Origin: Streptomyces sp. CBMA123
GTDB taxonomy: Bacteria; Actinomycetota; Actinomycetes; Streptomycetales; Streptomycetaceae
Direction of reading: 5' to 3'
Assembly: GCF_014596465.1 (NCBI RefSeq)
Contig: NZ_MECK01000512.1
Span: forward strand, 1 to 43,961
Length of the DNA: 43,961 nt
Below are positions 29,302 to 37,311 of this stretch, one piece after another. A program made the position numbers and the translations under genes. The notes under the pieces were generated by a model. It was not told where the DNA came from. It saw only the letters and a program-made list of their open reading frames with translations, and did not search any database. Numbering within the stretch: position 1 is the stretch's first letter; each line of letters opens with the position of its first letter.

Positions 29302-31911
29302 GTGCCGCAACTCGTCATTGAGATCAACGGACAGCAGCGGACTCTTGAGCCCGCGCGGTCCTACACCATCGGACGCAACCCGCAGTCGGACTTCACGTTC
29401 GACGACGCCAGGGTCTCCTGGCAGCACGGGACCATCAGCTTCAACGGCAGTGCCTGGCAGCTGGACGACCACGGCAGCACCAACGGCACCTACGTGGCCG
29501 GCGCCCGCACCATGCAGGCCCAGCTGTTCGCCGGCGCCGTGGTGAACCTGGGCAACCCGGAGAACGGCCCCCGACTCGCCTTCTCCGCGCCCGCCCACGC
29601 CGTCGCCCCGCAGCCCACCCCGGTGCACGAGGCCGTCACCAGCCGCAGCCCCGCCCCGACGCCCCAGCCGCCCGGCCCGCAGCAGGGCTGGCCCGGTCAG
29701 GACCCGTACCAGCAGCACCAGGCGCAGCCCCAGCAGGCCTGGGCGGGCCAGCAGCAGCCCCCGCAGCAGTACGCGCCGCCGCAGCAGCAGCCGTACCAGC
29801 CGCTGCCGCAGGACCAGCAGCCGCCGCAGCACGGCGGGTTCCCGCAGCAGCAGGGCTTCACGCCCCCGCCGTCGCACGGCGACGGCCCGCAGCCGACGAT
29901 GATCCGCAACCTGACGGCGGGCATGCGTACCGTCAGGATCGGCCGCGCGCTGGACAACGACATCGTGGTGTCCGACCTCCAGGTCTCCCGCCACCACGCC
30001 GAGCTGCGCCAGCTGCCGGACGGCCGCTACGAGATCGTCGACCTCGGCAGCCACAACGGCATCTTCCTCAACGGCCAGCGGGTGCAGCGCCAGCTGATGG
30101 GCCCGCAGGACCGGCTGACCGTCGGCCACTCCGGCTTCGTGCTGGTCGGCGACCAACTGCAGGAGTTCGTCGACACCGGCGCGGTCTCCTTCTCCGCCCG
30201 CCACCTGACCGTCGAGGTCGAGCACAAGGGCGCCAAGAAGATCCTGCTCAACGACGTCAGCTTCGGCGTCCCGGAGAAGTCCCTGGTGGCCGTCATCGGC
30301 CCGTCCGGCTCCGGCAAGTCGACCCTGCTGCGCGCCCTCACCGGCTACCGCCCGGCCGACCGCGGCGAGGTGCTGTACGACGGCCGCAACCTCTACAAGC
30401 AGTTCGCCGAACTCCGCTCCCGCATCGGCCTGGTGCCGCAGTCGGAGATCCTGCACCGCGAGCTCACCGTACGGAAGGGCCTCAAGTACGCGGCCCAGCT
30501 GCGCTTCCCCGGCGACACCGAGGCCCGCGAGCGCAACGCCCGGATCGACGAGGTGCTGTACGAGCTGCGCCTGGACAAGCGCGCCGACAACAAGATCACC
30601 GCGCTCTCCGGCGGCCAGCAGAAGCGCGTCTCGGTCGCCCTGGAGCTGCTCACCAAGCCCTCGCTGATCTTCCTGGACGAGCCCACCTCGGGCCTCGACC
30701 CGGGCATGGACCGCGAGGTCATGCAGATGCTGCGCGGCCTGGCCGACGATGGTCGCACGATCCTGGTCGTCACCCACTCGGTGGCCGAACTCGCCCTCTG
30801 CGACCGGCTGTTGGTGATGGCGCCGGGCGGTTCGGTGGCCTACTTCGGCCCGCCGGACGAGGCGCTGCACTTCTTCGGGTACGAGACCTGGGCGGACGTC
30901 TTCCAGGCCTTCGAGAACTACCCGGAGCACGACTGGGCCGGCCGCTACCGCGGTTCGGTGCACTACCAGCAGTACTCCGCCCCGACCGTCGAGGCGGGCG
31001 AGGTCCAGCACGTCCAGGTCGCCCAGGAGGCCATCAAGCCGCCCAAGCCGCAGAGCTGGGGCTCGCAGCTGTGGACGCTGATGCGCCGCTACATGTCGGT
31101 GCTCGCCTCGGACCGCGGCTTCCTGGCGCTGTCGGTGCTGCTGCCCGCGGTCATCGGCGCGGTCAGCGTGCTGATCCCCAACGAACCGGGGCTCGCGCCC
31201 AATCCGAAGACCCAGCTCCACCTCAACAACGGGGCCGCGACGATCCTGCTGATCCTGGCGATCGGCGCCTGCTTCTCCGGGGCGGCCAACTCGGTCCGCG
31301 AGCTGATCAAGGAACGGGCGATCTACGAACGGGAACGGGCCACCGGCCTCTCCCGCTCGGCGTACATGATGTCCAAGATCATCGTGCTGGGCGTCTTCTC
31401 GATCATCCAGGGCGCGATCATCTCCGCCGTCGGCTTCCTGCCGCGCAAGCTCCCCGAGCACGGTCTGATCGTCGAGAACATGCCGATGATCGAGATGACC
31501 ATCGGCATGATCCTGCTCAGCTTCGCCGCGATGATGTTCGGCCTGATGATCTCCGCGCTGGTGAAGACCGCCGAGAAGACCATGCCGCTGCTGGTCATGT
31601 TCGCCATCGTCCAGGTCGTCTTCACCGGCTGCCTCTTCCAGATCTTCGGCAAGCCCGGCCTGGAGCAGGTCGCCTGGCTGATGCCGGCCCGCTGGGGCAC
31701 CGGCATGGTGTCCACCACGCTGGACCTGTCGCACCTGATGGGCCCCTGGAACAAGGACTTCCAGAACCCGAACTACGACCCGCTGTGGACCCACAGCGTC
31801 GCCCAGTGGTCGATCGACGCCGGCGTGCTGATCGCCATCTCGGTCGTGATCGGCGTGATCGTGACCCGGCTGCAGCGCCGGCACGAGCCGGAGGTCATGC
31901 AGAAGGGCTGA
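29302..31911 (+). CDS. FHA-domain ABC-2 type exporter (Rv1747-like)
   Basis: An 869-residue fused transporter. FHA domain 1 is at about 1-95 (YTIGRNPQSDFTFDDARVSWQH, STNGTYV). A Gln/Pro/Tyr-rich disordered linker (about 100-200) leads to FHA domain 2 (about 210-290, IGRALDNDIVVSDLQVSRHHAE, SHNGIFLNG). The ABC domain covers about 300-540 (GPSGSGKST, LSGGQQKRVS, LIFLDEPTSGLDPG), and six or seven membrane helices about 595-865 (PAVIGAVSVLIP, AILLILAIGACFSG-type, FVGLMISALVKT). The layout matches M. tuberculosis Rv1747, whose FHA domains are phosphorylated on Thr by PknF. FHA modules imply control by Ser/Thr kinase phosphorylation; the cargo is unknown. Start GTG 29302 was chosen because the domain begins there; an upstream ATG exists. 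Confidence 0.92.
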   Translation: MPQLVIEINGQQRTLEPARSYTIGRNPQSDFTFDDARVSWQHGTISFNGSAWQLDDHGSTNGTYVAGARTMQAQLFAGAVVNLGNPENGPRLAFSAPAHAVAPQPTPVHEAVTSRSPAPTPQPPGPQQGWPGQDPYQQHQAQPQQAWAGQQQPPQQYAPPQQQPYQPLPQDQQPPQHGGFPQQQGFTPPPSHGDGPQPTMIRNLTAGMRTVRIGRALDNDIVVSDLQVSRHHAELRQLPDGRYEIVDLGSHNGIFLNGQRVQRQLMGPQDRLTVGHSGFVLVGDQLQEFVDTGAVSFSARHLTVEVEHKGAKKILLNDVSFGVPEKSLVAVIGPSGSGKSTLLRALTGYRPADRGEVLYDGRNLYKQFAELRSRIGLVPQSEILHRELTVRKGLKYAAQLRFPGDTEARERNARIDEVLYELRLDKRADNKITALSGGQQKRVSVALELLTKPSLIFLDEPTSGLDPGMDREVMQMLRGLADDGRTILVVTHSVAELALCDRLLVMAPGGSVAYFGPPDEALHFFGYETWADVFQAFENYPEHDWAGRYRGSVHYQQYSAPTVEAGEVQHVQVAQEAIKPPKPQSWGSQLWTLMRRYMSVLASDRGFLALSVLLPAVIGAVSVLIPNEPGLAPNPKTQLHLNNGAATILLILAIGACFSGAANSVRELIKERAIYERERATGLSRSAYMMSKIIVLGVFSIIQGAIISAVGFLPRKLPEHGLIVENMPMIEMTIGMILLSFAAMMFGLMISALVKTAEKTMPLLVMFAIVQVVFTGCLFQIFGKPGLEQVAWLMPARWGTGMVSTTLDLSHLMGPWNKDFQNPNYDPLWTHSVAQWSIDAGVLIAISVVIGVIVTRLQRRHEPEVMQKG

Positions 31912-31921
31912 CACCCGTCGC

Positions 31922-31982
31922 CGCCGAAGGGCGCTCTCCCCGGTTCCGGTCCTCCCCGGTCCCGGGGGAGCGCCCTTCGGCG
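31922..31982 (+). terminator. terminator after the FHA-ABC gene
   Basis: CGCCGAAGGGCGCTC plus CCCCGG (left 31922-31943) pairs with CCGGGGGAGCGCCCTTCGGCG (right 31962-31982), about 21 bp with one bulge and an 18-base loop. Confidence 0.8.
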
Positions 31983-32080
31983 TCGCCCGCCCGACCCGGC
32001 CTCCCGGGCCCGGCGGCCTAGGTCCCCGGACCTGCTCCCGGCCCGGCCGGGGACGGACGCGGACGCCCCCGCGGCGGCGG

Positions 32081-32092
32081 TAGTTTGGCGGT
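32081..32092 (+). promoter_or_regulatory. leaderless promoter of the histidine kinase gene
   Basis: TAGTTT (32081-32086) lies 6 bases before ATG 32093, so the mRNA probably begins at the start codon. No ribosome site is present. A -35 box is not apparent. Confidence 0.5.
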
Positions 32093-33289
32093 ATGCCCAG
32101 CACGACCGGTGACCACCGGACCTCCGCCGGCCCGCCGTACGCCTGCGACCCGCTGGCCGGCATCGAAGCCGTCAGCCAGGCGCTGCTCGCGATGAGCCGG
32201 CACCTGGAGGTCCGCGAGGTGCTGCGCCGCATCACCGCCTCCGCCCGCGAGCTGCTCGCCGCCGAGTACGCGGCCCTCGGCGTGCCCGACGACCACGGCG
32301 GCTTCGCCCAGTTCGTGGTCGACGGCGTCACCGACGAGCAGTGGCGCGCGATCGGCCCACTGCCCCGCCAGCACGGCGTGCTCGCCAAGATGCTGCACGA
32401 GACCGGGCCCACCCGGCTCGCCGACGTCCGCGAGGCCCCGGCCTTCGAGGGCTGGCCGGCCGCCCACCCCGAGATGGACGCCTTCCTCGGCATGCCGATC
32501 CTGGACACCGACGCCGCCGAGGACGAGCCCCAGGTGATGGGCGTCATCTTCCTCGCCAACAAGCGCGGCGGCGGCCTGTTCACCGACCACGACGAGGAAC
32601 TGCTGCGGATCCTCGCCGCGCACGCCGCCCTCGCCCTGTCCAACGCCCGCCTGTACGAGCGCAGTCGCGAACTCACCCTGGCCGGCGAGCGTGCCCGGAT
32701 CGCCCACGACCTGCACGACGCCGTCTCACAGAAGCTGTTCTCGCTGCGGCTGACCGCCAAGGCCGCCGCGAAGCTCGTCGACCGCGACCCGGCCCGGGCC
32801 CGCGCCGAACTCGCCGAAGTCGCCCGGCTCGCCGCCGAGGCCGCCGACGAACTGCGCGCCGTGGTGGTCGAACTGCGCCCCGCCGCCCTGGAGGAGGACG
32901 GGCTGAGCGCCACCCTCGCCTCCCAGGTGCAGGTGCTCGACCGCGCCCACACCGCCGACCTCGCCTTCGCCGCGGACGGCGTCCGGGCCCTGCCGCCCGC
33001 CCAGGAGGCCGCGCTGCTGCGGGTCGCCCAGGAGGCACTGCACAACGCGCTGCGCCACTCCGGCGCCGGCCGGGTCACCGTCACCCTGGCCGGCACCCCC
33101 GCCCGCGGCGCCGTGCTGCGGGTGCGTGACGACGGGCGCGGCTTCGACCCCGAGTCCGTCCGCCGGGCCGGCCGCCACCTCGGCCTGGCCTCGATGCGCG
33201 ACCGGGCCGCCGCCGTCGGCGGCACGCTCACCCTGGAGTCCGCCCCCGGCAAGGGGACGCTCGTCGAGATGGAGGTCCCCGGTGCCTGA
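32093..33289 (+). CDS. GAF-domain sensor histidine kinase (NarL-type partner)
   Basis: A 398-residue cytosolic sensor with no membrane segment. A GAF domain (about 25-190) leads to the HisKA_3 region ERARIAHDLHDAVSQKL, where His208 is the probable phosphorylation site, and a HATPase_c domain (about 300-395) with ALHNALRHSGAGRV (N box) and VRDDGRGFDP (G1). The architecture resembles mycobacterial DevS/DosT kinases, though one GAF domain here replaces two. The gene has a leaderless promoter and overlaps its response regulator by eight bases. The signal is unknown; a redox or ligand-binding GAF is possible but no heme ligand can be assigned from sequence. Confidence 0.92.
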   Translation: MPSTTGDHRTSAGPPYACDPLAGIEAVSQALLAMSRHLEVREVLRRITASARELLAAEYAALGVPDDHGGFAQFVVDGVTDEQWRAIGPLPRQHGVLAKMLHETGPTRLADVREAPAFEGWPAAHPEMDAFLGMPILDTDAAEDEPQVMGVIFLANKRGGGLFTDHDEELLRILAAHAALALSNARLYERSRELTLAGERARIAHDLHDAVSQKLFSLRLTAKAAAKLVDRDPARARAELAEVARLAAEAADELRAVVVELRPAALEEDGLSATLASQVQVLDRAHTADLAFAADGVRALPPAQEAALLRVAQEALHNALRHSGAGRVTVTLAGTPARGAVLRVRDDGRGFDPESVRRAGRHLGLASMRDRAAAVGGTLTLESAPGKGTLVEMEVPGA

Positions 33290-33938
33290 GAGCACGCCGT
33301 CGATCCGCGTCCTGCTGGTCGACGACCACCAGGTGGTCCGCCGCGGGCTGCGCACCTTCCTGGAGGTCCAGGACGACATCGAGGTGGTCGGGGAGGCCGC
33401 CGACGGGGCCGAGGGCGTCGACCGCGCCCGCGAACTCGACCCGGACGTCGTCCTGATGGACCTCAAGATGCCCGGCGTCGACGGCATCGAGGCGCTGCGC
33501 ACCCTCAAGGACGGGGGCAGCCGGGCCCGGATCCTGATCGTCACCAGCTTCACCGAGCACCGCACCATGGTCCCCGCGCTGCGGGCCGGCGCCGCCGGGT
33601 ACGTCTACAAGGACGTGGACCCGGAGGCGCTGGCCGGGGCGATCCGCTCGGTGCACGCCGGCCATGTGCTGCTCCAGCCCGAACTGGCCGAGGCACTGCT
33701 CGCCGACGACGGCCCGCGCGCCCCGCAGGGCCGCGGCGGCACCCTCACCGAGCGCGAGCGCGAGGTGCTCGGCCACATCGCCGACGGCCGTTCCAACCGG
33801 GAGATCGCCCGCAGCCTGCACCTGTCGGAGAAGACGGTGAAGACCCACGTGTCCAACATCCTGATGAAGCTGGACCTCGCCGACCGCACCCAGGCCGCGC
33901 TGTGGGCCGTCCGCAACGGCGAGGCCCGGGACGCCTAG
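33282..33938 (+). CDS. NarL/LuxR-family response regulator
   Basis: A 218-residue regulator starting at GTG 33282, inside the last codons of the kinase gene, with GGAGG upstream. The receiver domain (about 8-125) has acidic residues in LLVDDHQ (Asp14-Asp15), phosphoacceptor Asp60 in VVLMDLKMPG, and the conserved Thr and Lys (IVTSF, GYVYKDVD). The LuxR-type HTH covers about 148-210 (LTEREREVLGHIADGRSNREIARSLHLSEKTVKTHVSNILMKL). Phosphorylation by the upstream kinase probably allows dimerisation and promoter binding. The targets are unknown. It converges with the unknown gene at 33961 through a duplicated segment. Confidence 0.94.
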   Translation: MPESTPSIRVLLVDDHQVVRRGLRTFLEVQDDIEVVGEAADGAEGVDRARELDPDVVLMDLKMPGVDGIEALRTLKDGGSRARILIVTSFTEHRTMVPALRAGAAGYVYKDVDPEALAGAIRSVHAGHVLLQPELAEALLADDGPRAPQGRGGTLTEREREVLGHIADGRSNREIARSLHLSEKTVKTHVSNILMKLDLADRTQAALWAVRNGEARDA

Positions 33939-33977
33939 CGCCGGTCGTCGCGCTGCTCGCCTAACGGTCGTCGCGCT
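33932..33977. repeat. 23-base-period direct duplication at converging gene ends
   Basis: GCCTAGCGC-CGGTCGTCGCGCT and GCCTAA-CGGTCGTCGCGCT share CGGTCGTCGCGCT exactly at 33942-33954 and 33965-33977. The second copy holds the final codons (DERDDR) of the minus-strand gene and its stop; the first copy follows the response-regulator stop. Confidence 0.75.
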
Positions 33978-34764
33978 CGTCCACCAGGGCGTTGTAGGCG
34001 GCCACCTGGGCGCGCCGGGCGGTGCGCCGCAGCGGGACCAGCACGGACTGCCGGGCGGCCATCTCGGAGGCGCTCACGGCCGCGCCGTGGTTGCCCGAGG
34101 CGATCGACAGCAGGGCGGACACCTGACGGGCCGACTCCAGCACCCGTACCGCGCGCGGCGGGTAGCCGGGGGCGAGCAGCTCGGCGTGGCCGCGCCGGCG
34201 GTACGCCTCCAGGGCACGCAGCGCCTCCGGGCCGGCGCCGGCCACGTCGAGCCGGGTGAGCAGGACGGTCGCCTCGCGCAGCCCGTCCGCCAGCTCGCGC
34301 TCGGCCTCGTACAGCGAGGGCACGTCGGCCGGCGGGGTGTCGTTGACCTCGGCGCAGCGCCACAGCACGGTGGCCGAGCGGTCCCCCTCCGGCCCGAAGA
34401 CGGTGGTCTCCGGCACCAGACCGAGCGGTACGCCCACCGCGAGCACCGCCTCGCCGGCCGCCATGGCGCGCTCGTTGAAGGCGGCCGGGCCGGTCAGTCC
34501 CAGCGGGTGCCCGGCCGAGGGCAGCGCCAGCCGCAGGCCCTTCACACCCAGCACCCGCAGCCGGCCCAGCGCCCAGGTCAGCCCGTGCTGCTCGCCCGGA
34601 GCGTCCCCGGGCAGCCCGGTCACCCGGTGGCCCTCGTCGGCGCCCAGGACGGCCGCGGCGGCGTTGTCGGGCGGCACCAGGCCGCTCAGCAGGGCGTTGC
34701 CCCAGGCGGTCAGCCGCCCCGAACGGGGTTCTTCGTACGGATTGTCGGATGGAGTCGCGAGCAT
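33961..34764 (-). CDS. conserved actinobacterial protein of unknown function
   Basis: A 267-residue soluble protein that I do not recognise as a defined family. Features: N-terminal MLATPSDNPYEEPRSGRLTAWGNALLSGLVPPDNAAAAVLG, a Gly/Leu-rich core (LGRLRVLGVKGLRLALPSAGHPLGLTGPAAFNERAMAAGEAVL), and a C-terminal helical half with SLYEAERELADGLREATVLLTRLD and ARQSVLVPLRRTARRAQVAAYNALVDERDDR. No signal peptide or helices long enough for a membrane. A TAGGCT box 6 bases upstream of ATG 34764 predicts a leaderless mRNA. It is divergent from the YlmA-like ATPase and shares the 150-base promoter region. Confidence 0.78.
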   Translation of the reverse strand: MLATPSDNPYEEPRSGRLTAWGNALLSGLVPPDNAAAAVLGADEGHRVTGLPGDAPGEQHGLTWALGRLRVLGVKGLRLALPSAGHPLGLTGPAAFNERAMAAGEAVLAVGVPLGLVPETTVFGPEGDRSATVLWRCAEVNDTPPADVPSLYEAERELADGLREATVLLTRLDVAGAGPEALRALEAYRRRGHAELLAPGYPPRAVRVLESARQVSALLSIASGNHGAAVSASEMAARQSVLVPLRRTARRAQVAAYNALVDERDDR

Positions 34765-34802
34765 CCGGCCAGCCTACGGAATCGGCGGTCATCCGCGTGG
34801 CG

Positions 34803-34808
34803 TAGGTT
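34803..34808 (+). promoter_or_regulatory. -10 box (TAGGTT) before the leaderless upstream ORF
   Basis: TAGGTT is 5 bases before ATG 34814. The divergent gene has its own TAGGCT -10 (minus strand 34771-34776), so two face-out promoters share this region. Confidence 0.4.
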
Positions 34809-34813
34809 TGCCC

Positions 34814-34912
34814 ATGCGCGTGCGGCGCACCCATCCCGTGCCCACCGGCTGCCGGAGTAGGCGCGCCGCCCCGCACCGACGGCCGACATTTGTGTATTTG
34901 GGGAAGGCGTAG
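34814..34912 (+). CDS. 32-codon leader ORF upstream of the YlmA-like ATPase
   Basis: ATG 34814 opens 32 codons (MRVRRTHPVPTGCRSRRAAP...YLGKA), ending with TAG at 34910-34912, two bases before the ATPase start codon at 34915. It is Arg-rich and has one Cys. The ATPase ribosome site (GGGGAAGG) lies within its last codons, so its translation would bring ribosomes to that start. It probably begins at or near the transcript start. Real coding status is unproven; translation coupling is the likeliest role (inference). Confidence 0.35.
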   Translation: MRVRRTHPVPTGCRSRRAAPHRRPTFVYLGKA

Positions 34913-34914
34913 GC

Positions 34915-35706
34915 ATGAGCGACGTGCTGGAGCTGGTGGACGTATCCGTGGTCCGGGAGGGGCGCGCGCTGGTCGACCAGGTCTCGTGGTCCATCTCCGA
35001 GGGTGAGCGCTGGGTCATCCTGGGCCCGAACGGCGCGGGCAAGACCACCCTGCTGCAGATCGCCTCCTCGTACCTGTTCCCGACCTCGGGCAAGGTCTCG
35101 GTGCTGGGCGAGCAGCTGGGCGAGATCGACGTCTTCGAGCTGCGTTCCCGGATCGGCCTGGCCGGTGCCTCGATGTTCGACAAGCTGCCGGCCGAGCAGA
35201 CCGTCCTGCAGACGGTGCTCACCGCCGCCTACGGCATGACGGTCAGCTGGCAGGAGACCTACGAGCAGTCCGACGAGGGCCGCGCCCTCGCCCTGCTCGA
35301 CCGGATGGGCATGGCCGGCCTCACCGGCCGCAAGTTCGGCACCCTCTCCGAGGGCGAGCGCAAGCGCACCCTGATCGCCCGCGCCCTGATGACCGACCCG
35401 GAGCTGCTGCTGCTCGACGAGCCCGCGGCCGGCCTGGACCTCGGCGGCCGGGAGGACCTGGTCCGCCGGCTCGGCGCGCTCGCCCAGGACGAGTTCGCGC
35501 CGGCCATGGCGATGGTCACCCACCACGTCGAGGAGATCGCCCCCGGCTTCACCCACGTCCTGATGATCCGCCAGGGCAAGGTGCTCACGGCCGGCCCGAT
35601 CGACACCGAGCTGACCGCCCGCAACCTCTCCAAGTGCTTCGGCCTGCCGCTCACCCTGGAGCGCCACGGCGACCGCTGGTCGGCCCAGGGCCTGCCGCTC
35701 GGCTGA
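34915..35706 (+). CDS. ABC transporter ATP-binding protein, YlmA-like
   Basis: A 263-residue stand-alone nucleotide-binding domain. Walker A LGPNGAGKTTLL (about 38-49), Q loop, signature LSEGERKR in place of LSGGQ, Walker B LLLLDEPAAGLD (about 163-174), and the switch His in VTHHVEEI. The family position is that of YlmA-like ABC ATPases found beside metal- or unknown-substrate systems; no permease gene is next to it. Start ATG 34915 follows GGGGAAGG; the upstream ORF ends two bases earlier. It may serve a distant permease or be a soluble regulator (inference). A palindromic hairpin follows at 35740-35763. Confidence 0.85.
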   Translation: MSDVLELVDVSVVREGRALVDQVSWSISEGERWVILGPNGAGKTTLLQIASSYLFPTSGKVSVLGEQLGEIDVFELRSRIGLAGASMFDKLPAEQTVLQTVLTAAYGMTVSWQETYEQSDEGRALALLDRMGMAGLTGRKFGTLSEGERKRTLIARALMTDPELLLLDEPAAGLDLGGREDLVRRLGALAQDEFAPAMAMVTHHVEEIAPGFTHVLMIRQGKVLTAGPIDTELTARNLSKCFGLPLTLERHGDRWSAQGLPLG

Positions 35707-35739
35707 CTCCCCGTCCGTCCACTTCGCCGAGGCTGTCGG

Positions 35740-35763
35740 AACCGGTCGCACGTGCGACCGGTT
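35740..35763 (+). terminator. 24-base perfect palindrome after the YlmA-like ATPase
   Basis: AACCGGTCGCAC followed at once by its exact reverse complement GTGCGACCGGTT, extended by GGA / TTCC with one extra T. It probably ends the ATPase transcript; since it is loopless and lies 60 bases before the next promoter, it could also be a protein-binding site. Confidence 0.6.
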
Positions 35764-35813
35764 TCCGCCCCTCGACCTGCGGGAACTGTCCGCCTGGAAG
35801 GCCCTTCGCTCCC

Positions 35814-35825
35814 TAGGATGGACGT
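35814..35825 (+). promoter_or_regulatory. leaderless promoter of nfeD
   Basis: TAGGAT (35814-35819) is 6 bases before GTG 35826, so the transcript probably starts at the start codon. No ribosome site is present. Confidence 0.55.
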
Positions 35826-36248
35826 GTGGACAGCTGGATCTGGTGGCTCCTGGCCGCCGCAGCGCTCGGCATACCGCTGGTGCTCACCGCGATGCCGGAG
35901 TTCGCCATGTTCGCGGTCGGCGCGCTCGCGGCCGCCGGCGTGGCCGGACTGGGCGCCGGAGTGGTGCTCCAGGCCGTGACCTTCCTGGTGGTCTCGGTCG
36001 CGCTGGTGGCCTTCGTCCGGCCCATCGCCTACCGGCAGCTGCAGAAGGGTCCGCAGATCAAGATGGGCATCGAGGCGCTCCAGGGCGCCACCGCGGTCGT
36101 CGCGGAAACCGTCGACGGGGAGGGTGGACGGATCAAGCTCAACGGCGAGATCTGGTCGGCCCGCGCGCTCCACCCGGACCAGGTCTACCAGCCTGGGCAG
36201 CAGGTCGACGTCGTCGAAATCCAGGGCGCGACCGCCCTGGTCGTCTAG
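35826..36248 (+). CDS. NfeD family membrane protein
   Basis: A 140-residue protein starting at GTG 35826. Transmembrane helices are at about 1-20 (WIWWLLAAAALGIPLVL), 25-45 and 48-68, followed by a soluble beta-barrel (OB-like) domain (about 75-140, GIEALQGATAVVAETVDGEGGRIKLNGEIWSARALHPD...). NfeD proteins with this short form partner with SPFH proteins at the membrane; the slipin gene begins 10 bases downstream, so the pair is one operon. The role is in membrane microdomain organisation by analogy; no protease domain is attached, unlike long NfeD forms. Confidence 0.9.
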   Translation: MDSWIWWLLAAAALGIPLVLTAMPEFAMFAVGALAAAGVAGLGAGVVLQAVTFLVVSVALVAFVRPIAYRQLQKGPQIKMGIEALQGATAVVAETVDGEGGRIKLNGEIWSARALHPDQVYQPGQQVDVVEIQGATALVV

Positions 36249-36258
36249 GGGAGAGTCC

Positions 36259-37311
36259 GTGGAACCCGTCCTTATCGTTTTGGTCGTCCTGGTCGTGGTG
36301 GCCTTCATCGCGCTGATCAAGACGATCCAGGTCATCCCGCAGGCCAGCGCCGCGATCGTGGAGCGCTTCGGCCGCTACACCCGGACGCTCAACGCAGGGC
36401 TGAACATCGTCGTCCCGTTCATCGACCGGGTCCGCAACCGGATCGACCTGCGCGAGCAGGTCGTGCCGTTCCCGCCCCAGCCGGTGATCACCCAGGACAA
36501 CCTGGTGGTCAACATCGACACCGTCATCTACTACCAGGTCACCGACCCCCGGGCGGCCACCTACGAGGTCGCCAGCTACATCCAGGCCATCGAGCAGCTG
36601 ACCGTCACCACGCTGCGCAACATCATCGGCTCGATGGACCTCGAGTCCACCCTGACCTCGCGCGAGGTCATCAACGCCGGTCTGCGCGGCGTGCTGGACG
36701 AGGCCACCGGCAAGTGGGGCATCCGGGTCAACCGGGTCGAGCTGAAGGCGATCGAGCCGCCGACCTCCATCCAGGACTCGATGGAGAAGCAGATGCGCGC
36801 CGACCGTGACAAGCGCGCCGCGATCCTCACCGCCGAGGGCCAGCGCCAGGCGCAGATCCTCAAGGCCGAGGGTGAGAAGCAGGCCGACGTGCTCCGGGCC
36901 GAGGGTGAGGCGCAGGCCGCGGTGCTGCGCGCCGACGGTGAGGCGGCCGCGATCCGGACGGTCTTCGAGGCCATCCACGACGGCGACGCCGACCAGAAGC
37001 TGCTCGCCTACCAGTACCTGCAGACCCTGCCCGAGCTGGCCAAGGGCGACTCCAACAAGCTCTGGATCATCCCCAGCGAGGTCGGCGACGCGCTCAAGGG
37101 CCTCGGCGGCGCGTTCGGTGGCCTGACCGGCAACGGCGGCGGCATGAACGGCGGCGCGGTGGCGGCGCCGAGCGTGCCGCAGACGCCCCTGGCGGCCACC
37201 CAGGTGCCGCTCGACCCGGCGGCCGGGCCGCGGCCGGTGGACGTGGAGAAGGGCGCCGCCCGGCCGCGGGTGGACCCGGCGCGGGAGTACCGCAAGATCG
37301 ACCCGGAGTGA
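36259..37311 (+). CDS. slipin/stomatin family SPFH protein
   Basis: A 350-residue protein: N-terminal helix (4-22, VLIVLVVLVVVAFIALI) as membrane anchor, SPFH/band-7 domain (about 23-210, VIPQASAAIVERFGRYTRTLNAGLNIVVPFIDRV...), then a long Ala/Glu/Lys/Arg heptad-rich coiled coil (about 175-265, EKQMRADRDKRAAILTAEGQRQAQ...EGEKQADVLRAEGEAQAAVLRADGE) typical of stomatins. The C-terminal 70 residues are Gly/Ala/Pro-rich and end in KIDPE. Such proteins multimerise at membranes and organise microdomains with NfeD. Start GTG 36259. The final coding repeat IDPE is duplicated downstream of the stop. Confidence 0.92.
   Translation: MEPVLIVLVVLVVVAFIALIKTIQVIPQASAAIVERFGRYTRTLNAGLNIVVPFIDRVRNRIDLREQVVPFPPQPVITQDNLVVNIDTVIYYQVTDPRAATYEVASYIQAIEQLTVTTLRNIIGSMDLESTLTSREVINAGLRGVLDEATGKWGIRVNRVELKAIEPPTSIQDSMEKQMRADRDKRAAILTAEGQRQAQILKAEGEKQADVLRAEGEAQAAVLRADGEAAAIRTVFEAIHDGDADQKLLAYQYLQTLPELAKGDSNKLWIIPSEVGDALKGLGGAFGGLTGNGGGMNGGAVAAPSVPQTPLAATQVPLDPAAGPRPVDVEKGAARPRVDPAREYRKIDPE

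Noticed and set aside
29176..33252. 1358-codon minus-strand frame opposite the FHA-ABC and kinase genes
   Set aside because: Shadow of real genes: low-complexity composition, no motif, and it spans a terminator and intergenic sequence.
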